A stretch of DNA of 64,000 bases, from assembly GCA_023653785.1 (NCBI GenBank), contig JAMKCH010058336.1:56218-120217 (forward strand), in the 5' to 3' direction. A program made the position numbers and the translations under genes. The notes under the pieces were generated by a model that had not been told where the DNA came from, did no database searches, and was given only the letters and a program-made list of their open reading frames with translations. Source of the DNA: Ophioderma brevispina (taxonomy: Eukaryota > Echinodermata > Ophiuroidea > Amphilepidida > Ophiodermatidae). Of the stretch, positions 1 to 12,206 are shown one piece after another (the first letter of the stretch is position 1; each line of letters begins with the position of its first letter).

Positions 1-250
1 TGCAGAACTTTTAAAAAGTGGCCCTTTTTGTAAAATGGACATAAGCCTTTAAAATGGATCTTTTTTGGAATTTTTTGAACATCTCATCACCAAAAAGTGG
101 ACTTTCAATTTTTTTTCTAAATTTTGGACCTTGTTAACGAAAAAGCAGCAAAAGCGGACCTTTTGCCCTTTTTGTAGAATTCGGGGTGCCCCCAATGATA
201 TCAGAAGGTCATTTTTTTTAAACGCTAGTAAAATTTTAAGCATTGTTTCA
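1..250 (+). repeat. Dispersed repeat rich in AGTGGACC/TTTTTT words, partial
   Basis: The stretch repeats words such as AAAGTGGACTTT, AAAAGCGGACCTTTTG and runs of T. The same words in the same order recur at 46890-47065 and more weakly at 41945-42030, so this is a fragment of a dispersed element cut by the left edge of the window. No coding capacity is seen; the short open frames on both strands are just low-complexity translations. Confidence 0.5.
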
Positions 251-304
251 TTTAAACTCTAATCAGTCTCAAGCTTCAACAGTTACATCACAACACGACT
301 CTAC

Positions 305-430
305 ATTCACTCTAGTGTTTCAATTGTGCCACCTTTACTCATGTTCGTAAATGCTGCAATTCCAAGATCATTCCGTAGATGTGTTTCTACGGCGAGAAAC
401 CTAACACGCAGTGACCTCGCCCTCTAAAGG
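305..430 (+). repeat. Dispersed repeat, paired with 52305-52430
   Basis: About 120 bases including TTGTGCCACCTTT, then GTAAATGC.G.AATT, then GAAACCTAACACGC, recur in the same order and strand at 52305-52430 with substitutions and gaps. Two copies show a dispersed repeat of unknown class. It abuts the MITE that begins at 451, so it could be part of a larger element into which the MITE inserted. Confidence 0.5.
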
Positions 431-450
431 AGCCAAAGGCATACCTACCT

Positions 451-995
451 TTAAAGAGACACTGGCACATTTGAAAAATAGTGCGCCCTCAAGATTTTTC
501 AAAATCGATATTTTTGCATGGTTGTAAAGCTTTTATATACAAAAGCCCTCACCCGAAATGATTAAGGACCAAATCACTTCCTTATGGGTCAACGGAAGGA
601 TTTTGTAATTTCGCGTCGCCGGCGACGCGAAATCAGCAGACGACGAAATGGCGGTTAACACAAACACGCCCGCCGTTGCAGTTTCCCACGCTAACACACT
701 GTGTTGACCGGTCCCTATAACCTTTGGTGTTTTAATATCAGTGAGTACAGTCAAAATATTCATAATATTTATAATAATATAAACACATTTGTTGAATTAA
801 AGTTATGGAAAACTTAAAAGTTAGCCTACAAATTACTGGATATCTTTATCCTCAAAACAATCTCCCTATCTGTTTGCGGGTAGGGTTATTTTTAATGTGT
901 AAAATCTATCGCTGTTCTTCCAATGGCCTAGACTAGCATTTTGAGAGGAAATTGAACACTTTCATATGTTGTGAAAATGTGCAGTGCCGCTTTAA
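451..995 (+). mobile_element. TTAA-flanked MITE, family A copy 1
   Basis: The element begins TTAA-AGAGACACTGG and ends CAGTGCCGCT-TTAA, so imperfect inverted termini (AGAGACACTGG versus AGCGGCACTGC) are bounded by TTAA on both sides. TTAA duplication is the hallmark of piggyBac-type transposition. No transposase frame is present, so it is non-autonomous. Related copies lie at 40535-41011 (same strand) and 46300-46754 (opposite strand), sharing interior words such as AGCCCTCACCCGAAATGAT and GTTTTAATATCAGTG. This copy has extra bases around 635-700 compared with copy 2. Confidence 0.75.
608..633. repeat. Perfect 26-bp palindrome inside MITE family A
   Basis: ATTTCGCGTCGCC is followed directly by its exact reverse complement. 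The GC-rich core (GTCGCC/GGCGAC) survives in shortened form in the other two copies (GTCGCGGCGA near 40705 and GTCGCGGCGAC near 46655), so it is a structural feature of the family rather than chance. Confidence 0.85.
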
Positions 996-1109
996 TATGT
1001 AATAAGATGAAGATTAAGAAGAATCACAAGTAGCACAAAGTACTGTAATATATGATACAAAATATCAAAATTAATAAAATTAAAAAGTTAATTTAAAAAA
1101 TAACCAAAC

Positions 1110-1370
1110 ATGCGGTCCCCGGACCGCAAGTGTCTGCCGTCGCGGTTTGTAAATGGGGCCAAAGGTCACAACACACTAGTCACCAGGTCCACATGAGGTC
1201 CACCACATGTTACCCCACCCACCGCCTCCTCCTTTCCACCAGTTACATCATCAGAGCCCTTACAGAACTCATACCGCACGACACACACACACCCAGATAC
1301 ACACACACAACATACGACCAGAGTAAATGCCTAGGTGCCTTCTGCAATTCTGCAGACGACACAATAAAAA
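1110..1370 (+). mobile_element. Short inverted-repeat element, family D copy 1
   Basis: A left end with GCGGTCCCCGGACCGC followed by AAGTGTCTGCCGTCGCGG pairs with a right end GCAGACGACACAATAAAA; GTGTC-TGC against GCAGACGACAC forms the inverted termini. A second copy with the same left end (CGGACCGC.TGTGTCGCTGCC) is at 44940-45379. The interior is CA-rich. The 84-residue open frame over it has no recognisable domain and I do not call it a gene. Confidence 0.45.
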
Positions 1371-3936
1371 AGAAAAAAACATAAGCAAATTCATTTTTTA
1401 TATACCAACCTAATTCCGGCAGTCTGACACATTAAACTAAACTTTTAACTTTTTGGAGTTTCACATGAATTCCACAAGTTCAAGTGAATTTGTGGTCTTC
1501 TTACTATCATAACAATTTCTATTAGACTATTATACTTTATGTATGGGCAAATTGAATCAACAGGACTCCACACAAGTGGTAAAAAAATAGTAAAAAGAAA
1601 GTTATGATAAAACTGGTGTGGGTGGTTAGCTAACCTAGTTTCAATGCTTGGTTACGCTTGAACACTTTTGTTGCTTTGCTGGTGAATATAATAAAATTCC
1701 CACCGATACTGAATCCCCAAGCATAGTAAGCAGAAATAGACTTGGGAATTCCCGTTTCAAGTCAGGACTGACTTCCAAAGAAAGTGGTAGTGATTGGAAA
1801 AATTAAACAAAATCACAATTTATGGCGCTGGTTAGTGATAACAAAAAATCCTTATTCAATTATGGACACAAGCCAAACTGCTTGCCAAAATGATTAGCTT
1901 TTATCATTTTTGGAATTACAGAAACAAATCATATCTTATTCTCTACACATAAACACACCTTTACAATACGCTCTCTGCAGAAAGGGTTCCTCCCCGCCAC
2001 TTTGTTTTTCAAAGCGGGGATCCCGAGTCGAGAGTTCCTGTGTTGCATGTCTTCGGAAATTTGTGACTTCTACGCACTTCATTTTTGAAGAAATTCAATC
2101 TGCGCGTATTTATTCCATTGTTTCTTAAAACTCTGTTAAGTGTTTGAGTTGTTTCCTTAGTAGAAATCATAATTATCCGGAAAGATTTATTTCTTCTTGC
2201 ATGATAAAAGCTTTATTTACAAGTTAAATTTCTGGAAAAATGTCATATTGCTGCTATGTTTAAAAGAAACAGAGTATTTTCCTTTTTTTCTGAGAAAATC
2301 CTTATTATTCCGAGAGTAAATATACATAGAGTTTTGTTTCATGGCAAAGTTGTTTTCGGTTATGGCTGATATTTTTAGCTCTGTATGCATTGGCCAAAAA
2401 TCAATGCACGCGCACCTCATTTTGATGACGTAATGGCACAAGCCCCGCGGGGGCGATTTGCCATTTAAGTCTGATGAAAAAGACAAAATGGTATTCGACC
2501 CCAACTCTTAGTCCTTCATAACCCCAACACTACACCTGAACGTGATTCAAATTCTAACAATACACCATTTCCCAATCCTAAGGATCCTACATGTTTTAGA
2601 TGTTGATATGACCCAAACTTAACCAAACTAGCATCACTTCATGTTTTACAGGGTCTTACAATTCAATCCGATTTTGTAGGATTGAGTTTTCAATATGAAA
2701 GTGCTTGAATATGTTATGTGAAATGGGAAACATGGTATCTACAGCCAAACTTTCTGTAAGCCTACAATGAATTATCTTTAGTCACTTGGCTTATATGCTT
2801 ACATACTGAATGCAGAGATTAAAACCAAAGCAGGCTAGCTTTAAAACCAGAATAAATCTCAACTGTGTGAACATGATTTGGCGGGTAGCAAATCCCCATA
2901 CACGATGCATTTACAATGATCTAACAATCAACATTTTCAAACAGGTGGGGGTACACACGTACACATGTGTTCCCCCAGTGACATAATTTGAAAAGAAATG
3001 GCTTGGTAATATATCCAGACACTTGCAGTAGGTAAACAATAACATTCATGTTTCTTTGAAATTTATGAAATCGGAAATTCAAATGGAACAACGAACTCCG
3101 GGTCAACAACATTTTGCTGCGTATGCATGCATGCAGGAAAAAGTACATCCACTGATCCTTCAAATGGGGAAGCCTTGCTGAGGAGTATCAAACGGAGTGT
3201 GGTTTCAAATCCACAGGCTCAATCCCATCCCAACTTAAAATTTCAGATTTAGGAGGTGAAAAGTTACTTGTGGTCAATGTTTTACCATTGCAACATGCCA
3301 AGTGTGGTGGAATATCAGTGTCAGTGAGGGGCCCCTGGAGTGAATTCAATTCAATATTTGCCATTGTTTAACAACAATTCAAAATTCCACTGTTTTAAAG
3401 TTGAATAAGCGAATTATTATTTTCCATGAACGGTTAGGGTTATCGGGATAATCTAGGTTGATCAGCAGCGGGTTGCGGTCGTGGCCGAGCTACACTTGCT
3501 AAGCTTGATTGTACTGTTAGCATAGGCATAGTTCAACGATCCCCTATGCTTCAGTATACTGAGGGGATGTGAAAAGTGGCTTCTAGGTAGCATTATTGTA
3601 CCAGATGCCTAACTAAAATGGATCATTTTTTTATGTGCATGCAGTGTGTGTTAGTAGCTCTTCTATTAGGACCTTGAGTTATCTGAAGCAAGGACATAAT
3701 GTTATCATATATAAAGGTGAAACTATTTTGGTAGGTTTAATAATTATGTTTCTCTCTTTTGTTTCAATTTTACCAAAAAAACATATATAAAAAAAATACA
3801 TACACAAAACAAAATTATATTCATGGCATTTTTAATGTGGCATGTGAAGGTGAAAAACATGAAAAATAACATGGAGGGTGAAAATTTCTGCTTTACAGTA
3901 TCTCAAAATAGTTCTTGATAGATGATTCAGCTTAGG
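1371..3936. other. No gene recognised
   Basis: AT-rich DNA with stop-dense frames on both strands. I see no exon flanked by splice sites, no domain and no strong repeat. A short GC-rich hairpin-like stretch (AAAGCGGGGATCCCGAG near 2015) and a run of T-rich DNA around 3770-3830 are the only notable patches. Confidence 0.5.
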
Positions 3937-4210
3937 AAAGTGGCATAACCAGAACTTTGCAAATGGGGTTAGGGAGGCTTGTGAAGGGGGATGCCAAAGA
4001 CTTTTTTGAGGGGGCGAATTTGGTCTTTCTCCATACAACACTTACAAAAAGTCAGTTTATTGGGGGGGGGGCTGGCGGGGGGCAGGGGGGCAAAGGGTTC
4101 TGTTTGTTTTTTTAGGGGGCTTGTGCCCCTGCCCCCCAACCCCCCCCCCCACCCCACCCCCCCAGCTTGTTGGTTACGCGCCGCCCCGCCCCCCCGCTGA
4201 TTAGGGGCGA
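3937..4210. repeat. G-run/C-run repeat fragment (GTGGCATAACCAGA type)
   Basis: Starts with AGTGGCATAACCAGAACTTTG and contains runs of 9-10 G then runs of C up to 10, ending TTGGTTACGCGCCGCC. It resembles degenerate copies of widespread invertebrate repeats that begin with a 'GTAGCCAGG' word followed by G tracts; a clearer example is at 41945-42030. Overlapping glycine/proline-rich open frames are by-products of the homopolymers. Confidence 0.4.
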
Positions 4211-4561
4211 AGGGGTTTACTAAGTGTAATAAAGGCAAAGACAGGAATTGCAACAATGGTAGATATCCCTGGCAGGGGCCTATTGTTCTAAAGGGTAAAA
4301 GGTCACCCCTCGGGGGGTCATTAGAGGTCAATCTTTGTACATTCCAGTGGTATTGGGCCAGTAGTTCTTTTAACCAAGTACAGAGTTAATGACCAAGATG
4401 TACAAAAGCTCTAGTAAGCAAACATGAACTGTTTGAAAAGCTGTGAGGAGGTTAAGATTGACATAGCATCAAGTAAATATTCTTCTTGGGCCATAATCCA
4501 AATTCATTTGGTATGGCTTGGTGGTGGTGTCAGGTTTTATGCAGCTAGGTAATCTGATCCA

Positions 4562-4662
4562 GCAAGGTCCAATGTCTCCACCGGGATTCAAAACCCGGGA
4601 ACTTTGGTAAATTGTGCCATAGGCAAACACTATGATCACTACGGCCCCCACGGGGCAAGTGG
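4562..4662 (-). repeat. tRNA-derived SINE-like sequence
   Basis: On the - strand the order is GGGGGCCGTAGTGATCATAG (A-box-like), about 30 bases, then GGGTTTTGAATCCCGG, which matches the pol III B box GGTTCGAATCC with one change and forms a T-arm-like stem. The acceptor and anticodon stems cannot be folded convincingly, so this is a SINE head or tRNA pseudogene, not a working tRNA gene. Confidence 0.45.
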
Positions 4663-5049
4663 ATTCAAGAGTGGAAAACATGAAAATACATTTTACAGAT
4701 ATGACTTGACCTGTTGACCCAGGTCCTTTGGTACAAGAGTAATCAAAATTGGATGAACGATGTGGGCATTACAGCAACTTGTTTGTTGAGATGGACGCCA
4801 CTGAAGGATGGCTGATGACGTTGACTGCAGATTCTGCTGTGGCAAGATCCCCCGTCTGGCTAAGTGGCTAAAGCCACCAGAGGGTAAACAAGTTATAAAC
4901 AAACTAGAAGTGACAAAATAGAAAACAAAACTCTAACAAACCAAACAACATCTAAACTTAAAGCAAAACAGGACTAAGTGAAACAGACCAATTAGAAACC
5001 AAACTAAGCTAACATTCTGATACATGTATATGTACACAGTAAACTGTGG

Positions 5050-5615
5050 TCACTTTGAGGAGGTTTAATGTTCTTCCCATAAAGCATATCTTCCAATACA
5101 ATCTTTGCACTGGTTGTCACATGAATATATAGTGACAAAAAGTACTTAAAGAGGGATGACCCAATTTAAGTCTATACATTTTTCATCTTGATAGAATGGC
5201 CTTCACCCCAAAACCCCTTCTGTAACGTTTCGCGCAGATATTTCAACCCGTTTTGAAGTGAGAGCTAAAAATGTGATTTTGTAATCCCCATAGAGTACTC
5301 TCTAAAATTAATATTGGTTGACCAAAATGGGGCATATTTTCGCTCATAACAACCTGGCAAACCAAACATCCTTTAGCCCTGAGATTTCACAGGATAAATG
5401 AAAAAAATAGTAGCTTTCTTCTCATGATACCAAAATTTTGACTACTTCCAGTAAAATCTGGGAGGCTATTAGCAATCGGACCATGGACCTTTAAATTGCA
5501 AGATTGGTATGAGTTCTGTTCATTTCTGTTCACTATAAATTCATGTGACAACCAGTCCAAAAATTGTATTGGAAGAATTGCATTGTGGGAAGAACACCAT
5601 ACCTCCTCTTGGGTT
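5050..5615. mobile_element. MITE with ~90-bp terminal inverted repeats, family E
   Basis: The left arm (5051-5139) and right arm (5528-5615) are inverted copies: both carry GAGGAGGT, TGTTCTTCCCA, TCTTCCAATACAAT and ACTGGTTGTCACATGAAT in order. The 390-bp interior includes GCAGATATTTCAACC, ATATTGGTTGACC and CCAGTAAAATCTGGG. Interior pieces recur at 24228-24395, 25040-25245 and, inverted, 34190-34375, which lack these long arms. No transposase is encoded. Confidence 0.75.
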
Positions 5616-7836
5616 ACTAGACAACTATAGAAACAGATCGGTCAAGTGATAACAGATCAAATTATCCCATCTTCAGTAGACAGCATATCACAACTACAAT
5701 TACTCTACATTAACACCAAGGATTTCTAAGAATAAGCTTTCTTAATGCCTATTTCAGTCTGCTTCACATACACAAAAAAGGCAAACATTTTTTTTATATA
5801 AATTACACATTAATTATCAAAGTAATTTGACCTCTATCAAAAGGGATAAATTTGCAATTGAAAAACAAGAAACAAAAATAAACAAATGCCTATTGGAAAA
5901 CACATTTCGATAATCTCTTTCCACTGGACTTTTAAAAAGCTTCACCTTATAATTACGCACAAAATGGACATCGGACAATTGTGCGGTTTTAATTCCTTAA
6001 ACTCCGGCACAGAAAATCTCAAATAATAGACCAGGACAGGCAAAGGAAGAAGGCCCTACAAATAGAAACCCTGCATTCTTGAGTTATTCCTTGTGGTTAA
6101 CAAATTAGCTATATCGAACAACATACTCTGATGACATAAGGTAAATCATATAGTGGACATTCGGGGATCACATGGTTTAAATATAGCAACAAGGTTAAAA
6201 TCAATGTGATTGGTGTAAAAGGCCTACAATACCAACGAGAATTGTTATTAGTGCGTAATTAAGCAGCCCCACACATAGTTTTTTTTAATAAGAAAATACA
6301 TCATCTGTAGGTAAAAATTAAGAGTTGACAAAAAAGTTAATCATATTGATTCAAAGATGACAAAATTAGTCCTAATTTACTTAAAAATAATTACCAAAAA
6401 AAGTGACCCATGTGAAGGTTTTGAAATTGGAAGCAATAAGTATCTACAACCAAAATTAGACTGGCAGATATAAAAGAATCACAATCACAATATGCAAAAT
6501 GAGGAAAAGTTAAACATGCAGTACCGCCCTCAAATACTCTATACCCTCAAAGTAATTCCTTAATTGGGGTTGTCATTGTGTTGTTAGAGTTAGCAATTTA
6601 ACAGTTTTATTGAAGGAAATATGCAAATGAGTCTCATTAATAGCAAAACCTGTCAGAAAAAGTAACAGACCCAGTCTCAACATGCTTTATCACCCTACCA
6701 AGTTGAAGTTCAATGGCTATTCAATGCCGCTCGATGTTGAGTGGATTAATTATTTTTTTTCTATACACTCGTCTGTGTTGGCAAAAGCACCAACATTGTA
6801 TCCACACTGATACAATTGCCCTCAAACAAATCATGAGGGCAGAAACAAAGCCAGTTAAAAGTAAAAAATCACCGACCATATCAGTGGCGGATCCAGGATC
6901 GGCAAAGCAGTGGCACAAAGCAGAGTTTAAAATTCCGTGTTATCAAACCAAAAACATGAGCTGATACACAAGGCTATTATTATTCCTTTCAATTTAATGG
7001 AATGGCATCTTCAGTGGCCCGTTGAATGATATCGGGATCCGATATTAATTATTTCTAATTACAAATTCCTTCTTATGCGATTCATAAAGAAGTTCAAGCT
7101 TTTACCATTCACCAGTTAATTTCTAAACCCATTCCAATGCAACTATGCAAAAATCTCAATTAGTTTTTTTGAAAATTGCCAACATTCTTAAAAAAAGTGC
7201 TGATATTGCTTTAAAGCATCATGTAAAATCCAGTTTCCTTTTGAAAAATCTGAAAATTGGAACCCAATTCAGACCAACATACTGTGGCAAAATTGGAGAC
7301 CTCTATCAGCGGTATATCTCAGTTTTACCACTTTGCAGTGTGAAGTATAAGGGGGTGGATTTCAACTTGCAGCCTAAAGCATCTACATCCAGCAAGCACG
7401 TGTATAGGTGACGAATAAATTGAATTCAAGTACATGCATTTCAAATAAATAGCTAGTAAAACCCTGATAACAATTTCCGTTCATTATAACACCTTATAAT
7501 ATTCCGTATCAGTATTGTTTTTTCCTCCGATAACCATCAACCTTGAAGACTGCCACTTCAGGCTTGGGCTACCCTCACAGGGATACCGCGATATAAGACC
7601 ATTTTAAAGGGATAATTGAGCCAGGGCTTACAAACTAAGGGCTAGTTCACCTTATATAATTGGTTTATAATTCTGTGGCCAGACGACCCTAGGGAGCTTA
7701 TAAGTAATTTTCGGCCATTATTTGGTTGATTTGAGCACTAGGCAACATGTCCTACCCAAACAATGTTTAAAATAGACCAAAATCTCAATGGGCCATTTGC
7801 TGATAAGGGTCTCTTGCTTGAATGGCAGCAAGAACT
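5616..7836. other. No gene recognised; one 'AGTGGCGGATCCAGGA' repeat head
   Basis: AT-rich DNA with dense stops. Near 6884 the phrase AGTGGCGGATCCAGGA occurs, a word common at the start of invertebrate repeats, but no matching end was found. Short open frames at 6713-6964 and 7145-7411 have no domain, no splice signals that make sense and no coding-like composition. Confidence 0.45.
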
Positions 7837-9216
7837 GAAAGGGAGCCTGATAACTTTAGACCCGGTTTAAGGGCTTAAACCAGGGTTTAGTCCTACATGA
7901 GTGGAGTTTTTTCTTTCACCAGAGTAGAGTAGTAGTTCGTATTATTCAGGTAATCCTTCAATACAAAAATGTACTGGTCTCCCAGGAGGGCCCTGATAAA
8001 GCATACAATAATACCAGTAATGATTACAAAGAAATGGCAATATACATGAAAATGAATAAACTGCAAGATAGATGTAACATGCAAATTTATACAAAACAGT
8101 ATAAACAATAGAAATAGCAGTTATAGAGCAATACATTTTTGTGAATTCATTCGGCTCATAGATTCAAAAAAATTGGTTACGACTATGGGACGAAAGATCG
8201 AAAAGATTATTCCATAATTTTGCTCCTCTAACCTGGAATGTTCTTTTGCAAGCAACAAATATTCCATGAAGGAATGAGCAGGTGTTTTGAGTCGGGTTCT
8301 AGTACCTTTTGTGTGCAAACTGAATGAGGAAAAGGTAAAAACTGATGAAATATAAAGGAGCATATGTTGGAGACACTTGAAGACAACGAGAAGTAACTGT
8401 AATCAACACCTAGTACTAAGTTTATTCCAACAAGATCTTTCACCCATTATCTATCTGAGGTTCTGATGTCGGCTGAAAGGAGAAACACGAGCAGCCTGTT
8501 TTGCAAGACTTGCAGTTGTGATGGTATAAGATTGAAATTGACCAACAGAACTACAATAGTCAAAATGAGGAAAAAACAAGAGCTTTTGCAGCATATTGAC
8601 AGTACTAGAAGGAAGAAAGTATGACTCTCCGAATTACACCAATACGCTTTGACACATTAGAGATAAATTGTAATGTTCATACATCGGAGTTGTGTATCAA
8701 GAACAACACCTAAATATTTAATTAAAACCCTCTCAACAGCTTCATTATCATAAATAAGAAGGGGAAAAAAAGATTTTAAAATTGATTAAGAGTATAGTGA
8801 CTGCCAAATAACATGAGCTTATTTTTCGTAATAGTTATAGGTGAGATTGTTGATTTGAACCAACTAGCTATACTGTCAAAGTTTTGTATTAGGTCAGTTG
8901 TAATGAAAATTGGGTTGGTCATCTGAAACTAAATAAGAGATTTATCATCTGCATACATAATTACACTTACAAATTAACAGAATCAGGAAAAGGAATTAAC
9001 AAAAGAGGAATATTAATGGACCAAAAGGACCCCCGTGGATCCCAACATCGATGTTCATGAAATCTGAAAAAAAGGGTTTAGATAGAATACTGTGCTGTAA
9101 AGGTGAGAATCCCGTTTAATTTAACTTTCCACAGTATTTTGGAAAGAAAAAAAGGTCCACTCTGGTAGGACTAACCCTGGTTTTAATCCCAGGTCTAAAG
9201 TTAAACTCCCTTTCCC
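7837..9216. mobile_element. Inverted-repeat-flanked composite containing a retroelement fragment
   Basis: About 80 bases at 7837-7919 and 9141-9216 are inverted copies of each other: both contain GGGAG, AACTTTAGACC, AAACCAGGGTTTAGTCCTAC and AGAGTGGA.TTTTTTTCTTTC when read inward. The 1.2 kb between them is a CR1-like reverse transcriptase fragment on the - strand. The likeliest history is a retroelement landing in the middle of a ~170-bp palindromic MITE; capture of retroelement DNA by a transposon is the alternative. Confidence 0.6.
7925..9065 (-). pseudogene. Non-LTR reverse transcriptase fragment, CR1-like
   Basis: Reading the - strand with frame changes, the region shows a degraded box 4 ('GGPFGPLIF' for GxPQGSxLGPLLF) near 9035, a degraded YADD box near 8955, then 'VERVLIKYLGVVLD', 'YFLPSSTVNMLQKL' and 'FPHFDYCSSV', and further down 'RAAKLWN'-type remains near 8215. 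These match the palm, thumb and C-terminal connection of CR1/L2-type reverse transcriptases. The N-terminal half and endonuclease are missing, as is normal for 5'-truncated copies. The 3' end lies near 7925, just inside the inverted repeat. Confidence 0.7.
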
Positions 9217-12206
9217 TTAGTGTCTGGTTGGAGCATGCTAGTGCAAGGTGAAGACACAGCAGTTGTTTCCTGTCAGCCTGTAGATATCAGTCTTAAAGGG
9301 CTTGCTTATGTGTTGGGGGGGAGGGGGGGGGCACTGACACAACTGGCCAGTATGGGTTGTGTCTGGCAGTCAAGGACCCGTTTGCACTGCTTGCAGTTCT
9401 TTAGACTACCCCTTGCTCAAGTGTGCTTTAGCTCATTGAAAAATAATAATATAAATAATCCGAAGACCCTGCTTTCACAGTTAGCAGCAGAAAAAATAGG
9501 GGGGGGGGGGTTACTGGGGAGTTCTCACATTGGGCGGAAGAAGTATGGGGTATGTGACTGCAAGACCCTTTATTTTAAGGCTCTTTTTCAGTTCCCGAGA
9601 CCCTACTTTTCTGTCCAAATCCTATTCTACCAAATTGTCTTTGAGACAACTCAAAAGTAGCTGGACATTGAGGGAAATCGCAGCTATTTTCTGAAAACCT
9701 AGTTCCAGGACTCAATTTTTTTGGCATCTAATCAGCTCTGGAGCCTACAATTTTTTGAAATCTATGCAGCACATACCTACCCACTGGGGACACACAAATG
9801 CCCAGCCTTTTCAGATATTGTGGAGTAGTCATTTCAGATACCAGTAGCGGATATCTTCAAAAACTCGGTGCTTATGCGTGGAACAGAACCACAATTTCAT
9901 ACACAAAAAGAATGTGAAAATCTTAATCTCTCTAAGTGCTTCTTTGAAATACACTATGTACAGTAATTAGCACAGCTTTTTGCAAATTTGACCTACTTAA
10001 AATATTGGAGTTCACCATTTTGGGAATAACACGTTCAGTCAGAGATCAATGATTGAAATCCCTATTGAAAGACACCTAAAGTAGGATTTAAACAGCTGCT
10101 TTAAAGGTCACATGCAAAGCCCCCCAGGTTTTCATTGTTAAATTAAAAGCTTAAAAATATAAGGAGAAAGATAATGCAAGTGTTTAAGTTTTCACTATCG
10201 TAAGAAGTTCAGGCGATAAAACACATCAAACAAAAAGCACCCAAAAAACAAGTTTGAAAAATCCAAAAGTGCCAACTCGGGTGACGGTGTGGAGTAGCAA
10301 CCCATTTTAAGTGTTGCCACCGTAATTGAAAGTTTGTCAGTCTGGCGCATTTAAAATTATATTTCTAAATCATGGCATTTTGTTACAAATAAGTGCGTAT
10401 TTGAGTTGGTTTTATGGTTAAAATGCTAAGTAAAATAATGTTTACACGGAAAAGCGAATTCCGCGCGAATCCATGGCATAAAATGTTTTAGGAAAATGTA
10501 CACAACGTGGCGTTAGCTCGTGGTGAAGTTTTTTTTTACTACCCACCGTCATGAAAATGGGTACGAAGCATTCGAAGTACAGTAATAAGTTTAGCTATTA
10601 ATATCATCATAGACCCTAATTTTTTAATAAAAAAGAGGGGTACAATTCATATAGCATGTATACTTCACGCAATATTAAAACGGGAAACCCATATTGATTT
10701 AATGCCAAAACATCGCTAACTATGTGTGTTCTAGATGGGACATGGACCGCGAGAGATGGAACTTGTGCCGAGATTTGAGGGATGATGAATGTCACAACGC
10801 CGACGCGGCAACTGGTACTAAAACTACATTTTAATATTATAGTTCAGAAAAAAAACAACAGTTAAAACAAAATGAAAGTCTGTACATAATTAAGCAGGTC
10901 TGCTGTGAAATCAAATCGAGAGAGATTATGGTGGATTTTCTGGTTTGTTGTAACAGAAACCTTTGGACGTTATATTTATGCGTGACACAGTGTCACACCA
11001 ATGCTATGTTCCGATCGCGATTGTTAGCGGAAAGGAGACTGCACTGAGCCGGGGCCAAATATAATCGTCACGTTCCTGTTATTTCGAGCTTTAACGGCTT
11101 AGAAATACTGTTTCAAGTTAAATATTACTGTAAAAGTATTATACTTGCGGTAAGGGCTTGCTGGGCGGTATGCGGTAGCTCCAAGTATTTCGAATGCGTG
11201 GTAGACAGTTGTATAGCAAGCGGGATAGATAGACGCTGTGTTATTATGTATACCAAATCCCAGCGATCGACCGCACCCAAGCCCCCGGGATACACGCAGA
11301 TGCTCAAAGCTTCGCAGGTACTCAATGGGTGCTAGTAGCAGAAAAGTGGTAGGCCGAGATCCAAATTGGCGAGTTGTTTAAAAAAGAATCTGATTTTATA
11401 ATGAAACAGATCAATAATTTATCAGCCCATAATTGCAAATGTACTATTACCTATTTCATTTTGCTGTCAGGTGTACATATATTAGGTTGATGTAGCAAAA
11501 GCTCGAAGAGATTGGCAAGAGAGATGCATGAAGTTCGTTGAACCTCCCGCGTCTTATCGATGTCTTTGTCAAATCTCAAAGAAACTCCCACGACAGCCGA
11601 CAATGTTTAAACTCCTTGGGGCTTGTGTAATATTATTTGAGTGTGTACATTAAAAGCATCAATTTAAAAATTGATATTAATTTAAAATCATTAAATATGT
11701 TGTTAAATGAGAAGAAGAAGAAACTGGCAGGTTTGATTATGCTTGCCCGGTGCCAATGCATTGTTTACGTTCACATCCGGGTCTTTTTGTTCGAGCTGAT
11801 ACCTCTGTGACGTCATTATCTAATGCGCCCAATTTCTATTCGTCGTAAACTGCAGTGAAAAGATAGGCCAAAAGTACCAACTTTAATTATAAAAAGTAAG
11901 GGTTTGAGGATTAATTTGCTGCGAGTTTTAACTTTAATAGAGTTATATGGCATGAAGGAAATGAAATAAAATATAAAATTAATATAGTATATTGGATTTG
12001 CATTGAGCTTTAAGACTCAGAAACTAATGGGATTTGAGATTAATAAGGATTAGCGGCGATTGCAATTTGACTGCTTTGCACAACTAAAAATCACTGGGGC
12101 ACAAACCCAAGCTTCATGTCACCACATCCTGGGTCTACTTCATAATAATGGGTTTTATTTCCTCAAGCACATGCACTATACTCTGTCCAACTCAAAGTAC
12201 GAAGTG
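9217..12206. other. No gene recognised; includes a CRE-like palindrome
   Basis: A G-rich open frame at 9220-9660 contains long G runs and no domain. From about 10.4 to 11.9 kb the sequence has more CpG than its surroundings (GCGCGAAT, GATCGCGATTG, CGACGCGGC) and could include a promoter, but I cannot tie it to a transcript. Nothing else stands out. Confidence 0.4.
11808..11815. promoter_or_regulatory. TGACGTCA, full cAMP response element palindrome
   Basis: A perfect 8-bp CRE (binding site of CREB/ATF bZIP proteins) lies 30 bases downstream of ATCCGGGT, an ETS-like core. Chance occurrence is about once per 65 kb for a given 8-mer, so the site alone is weak evidence. No downstream gene is identified. 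Confidence 0.2.

Noticed and set aside
3969..4331. 120-codon glycine/proline-rich frame
   Set aside because: Built on G and C homopolymers within a repeat; both strands are open at once.
9220..9660. 146-codon + strand frame
   Set aside because: Contains translated G runs and no domain; it begins at the border of the inverted repeat at 9216.
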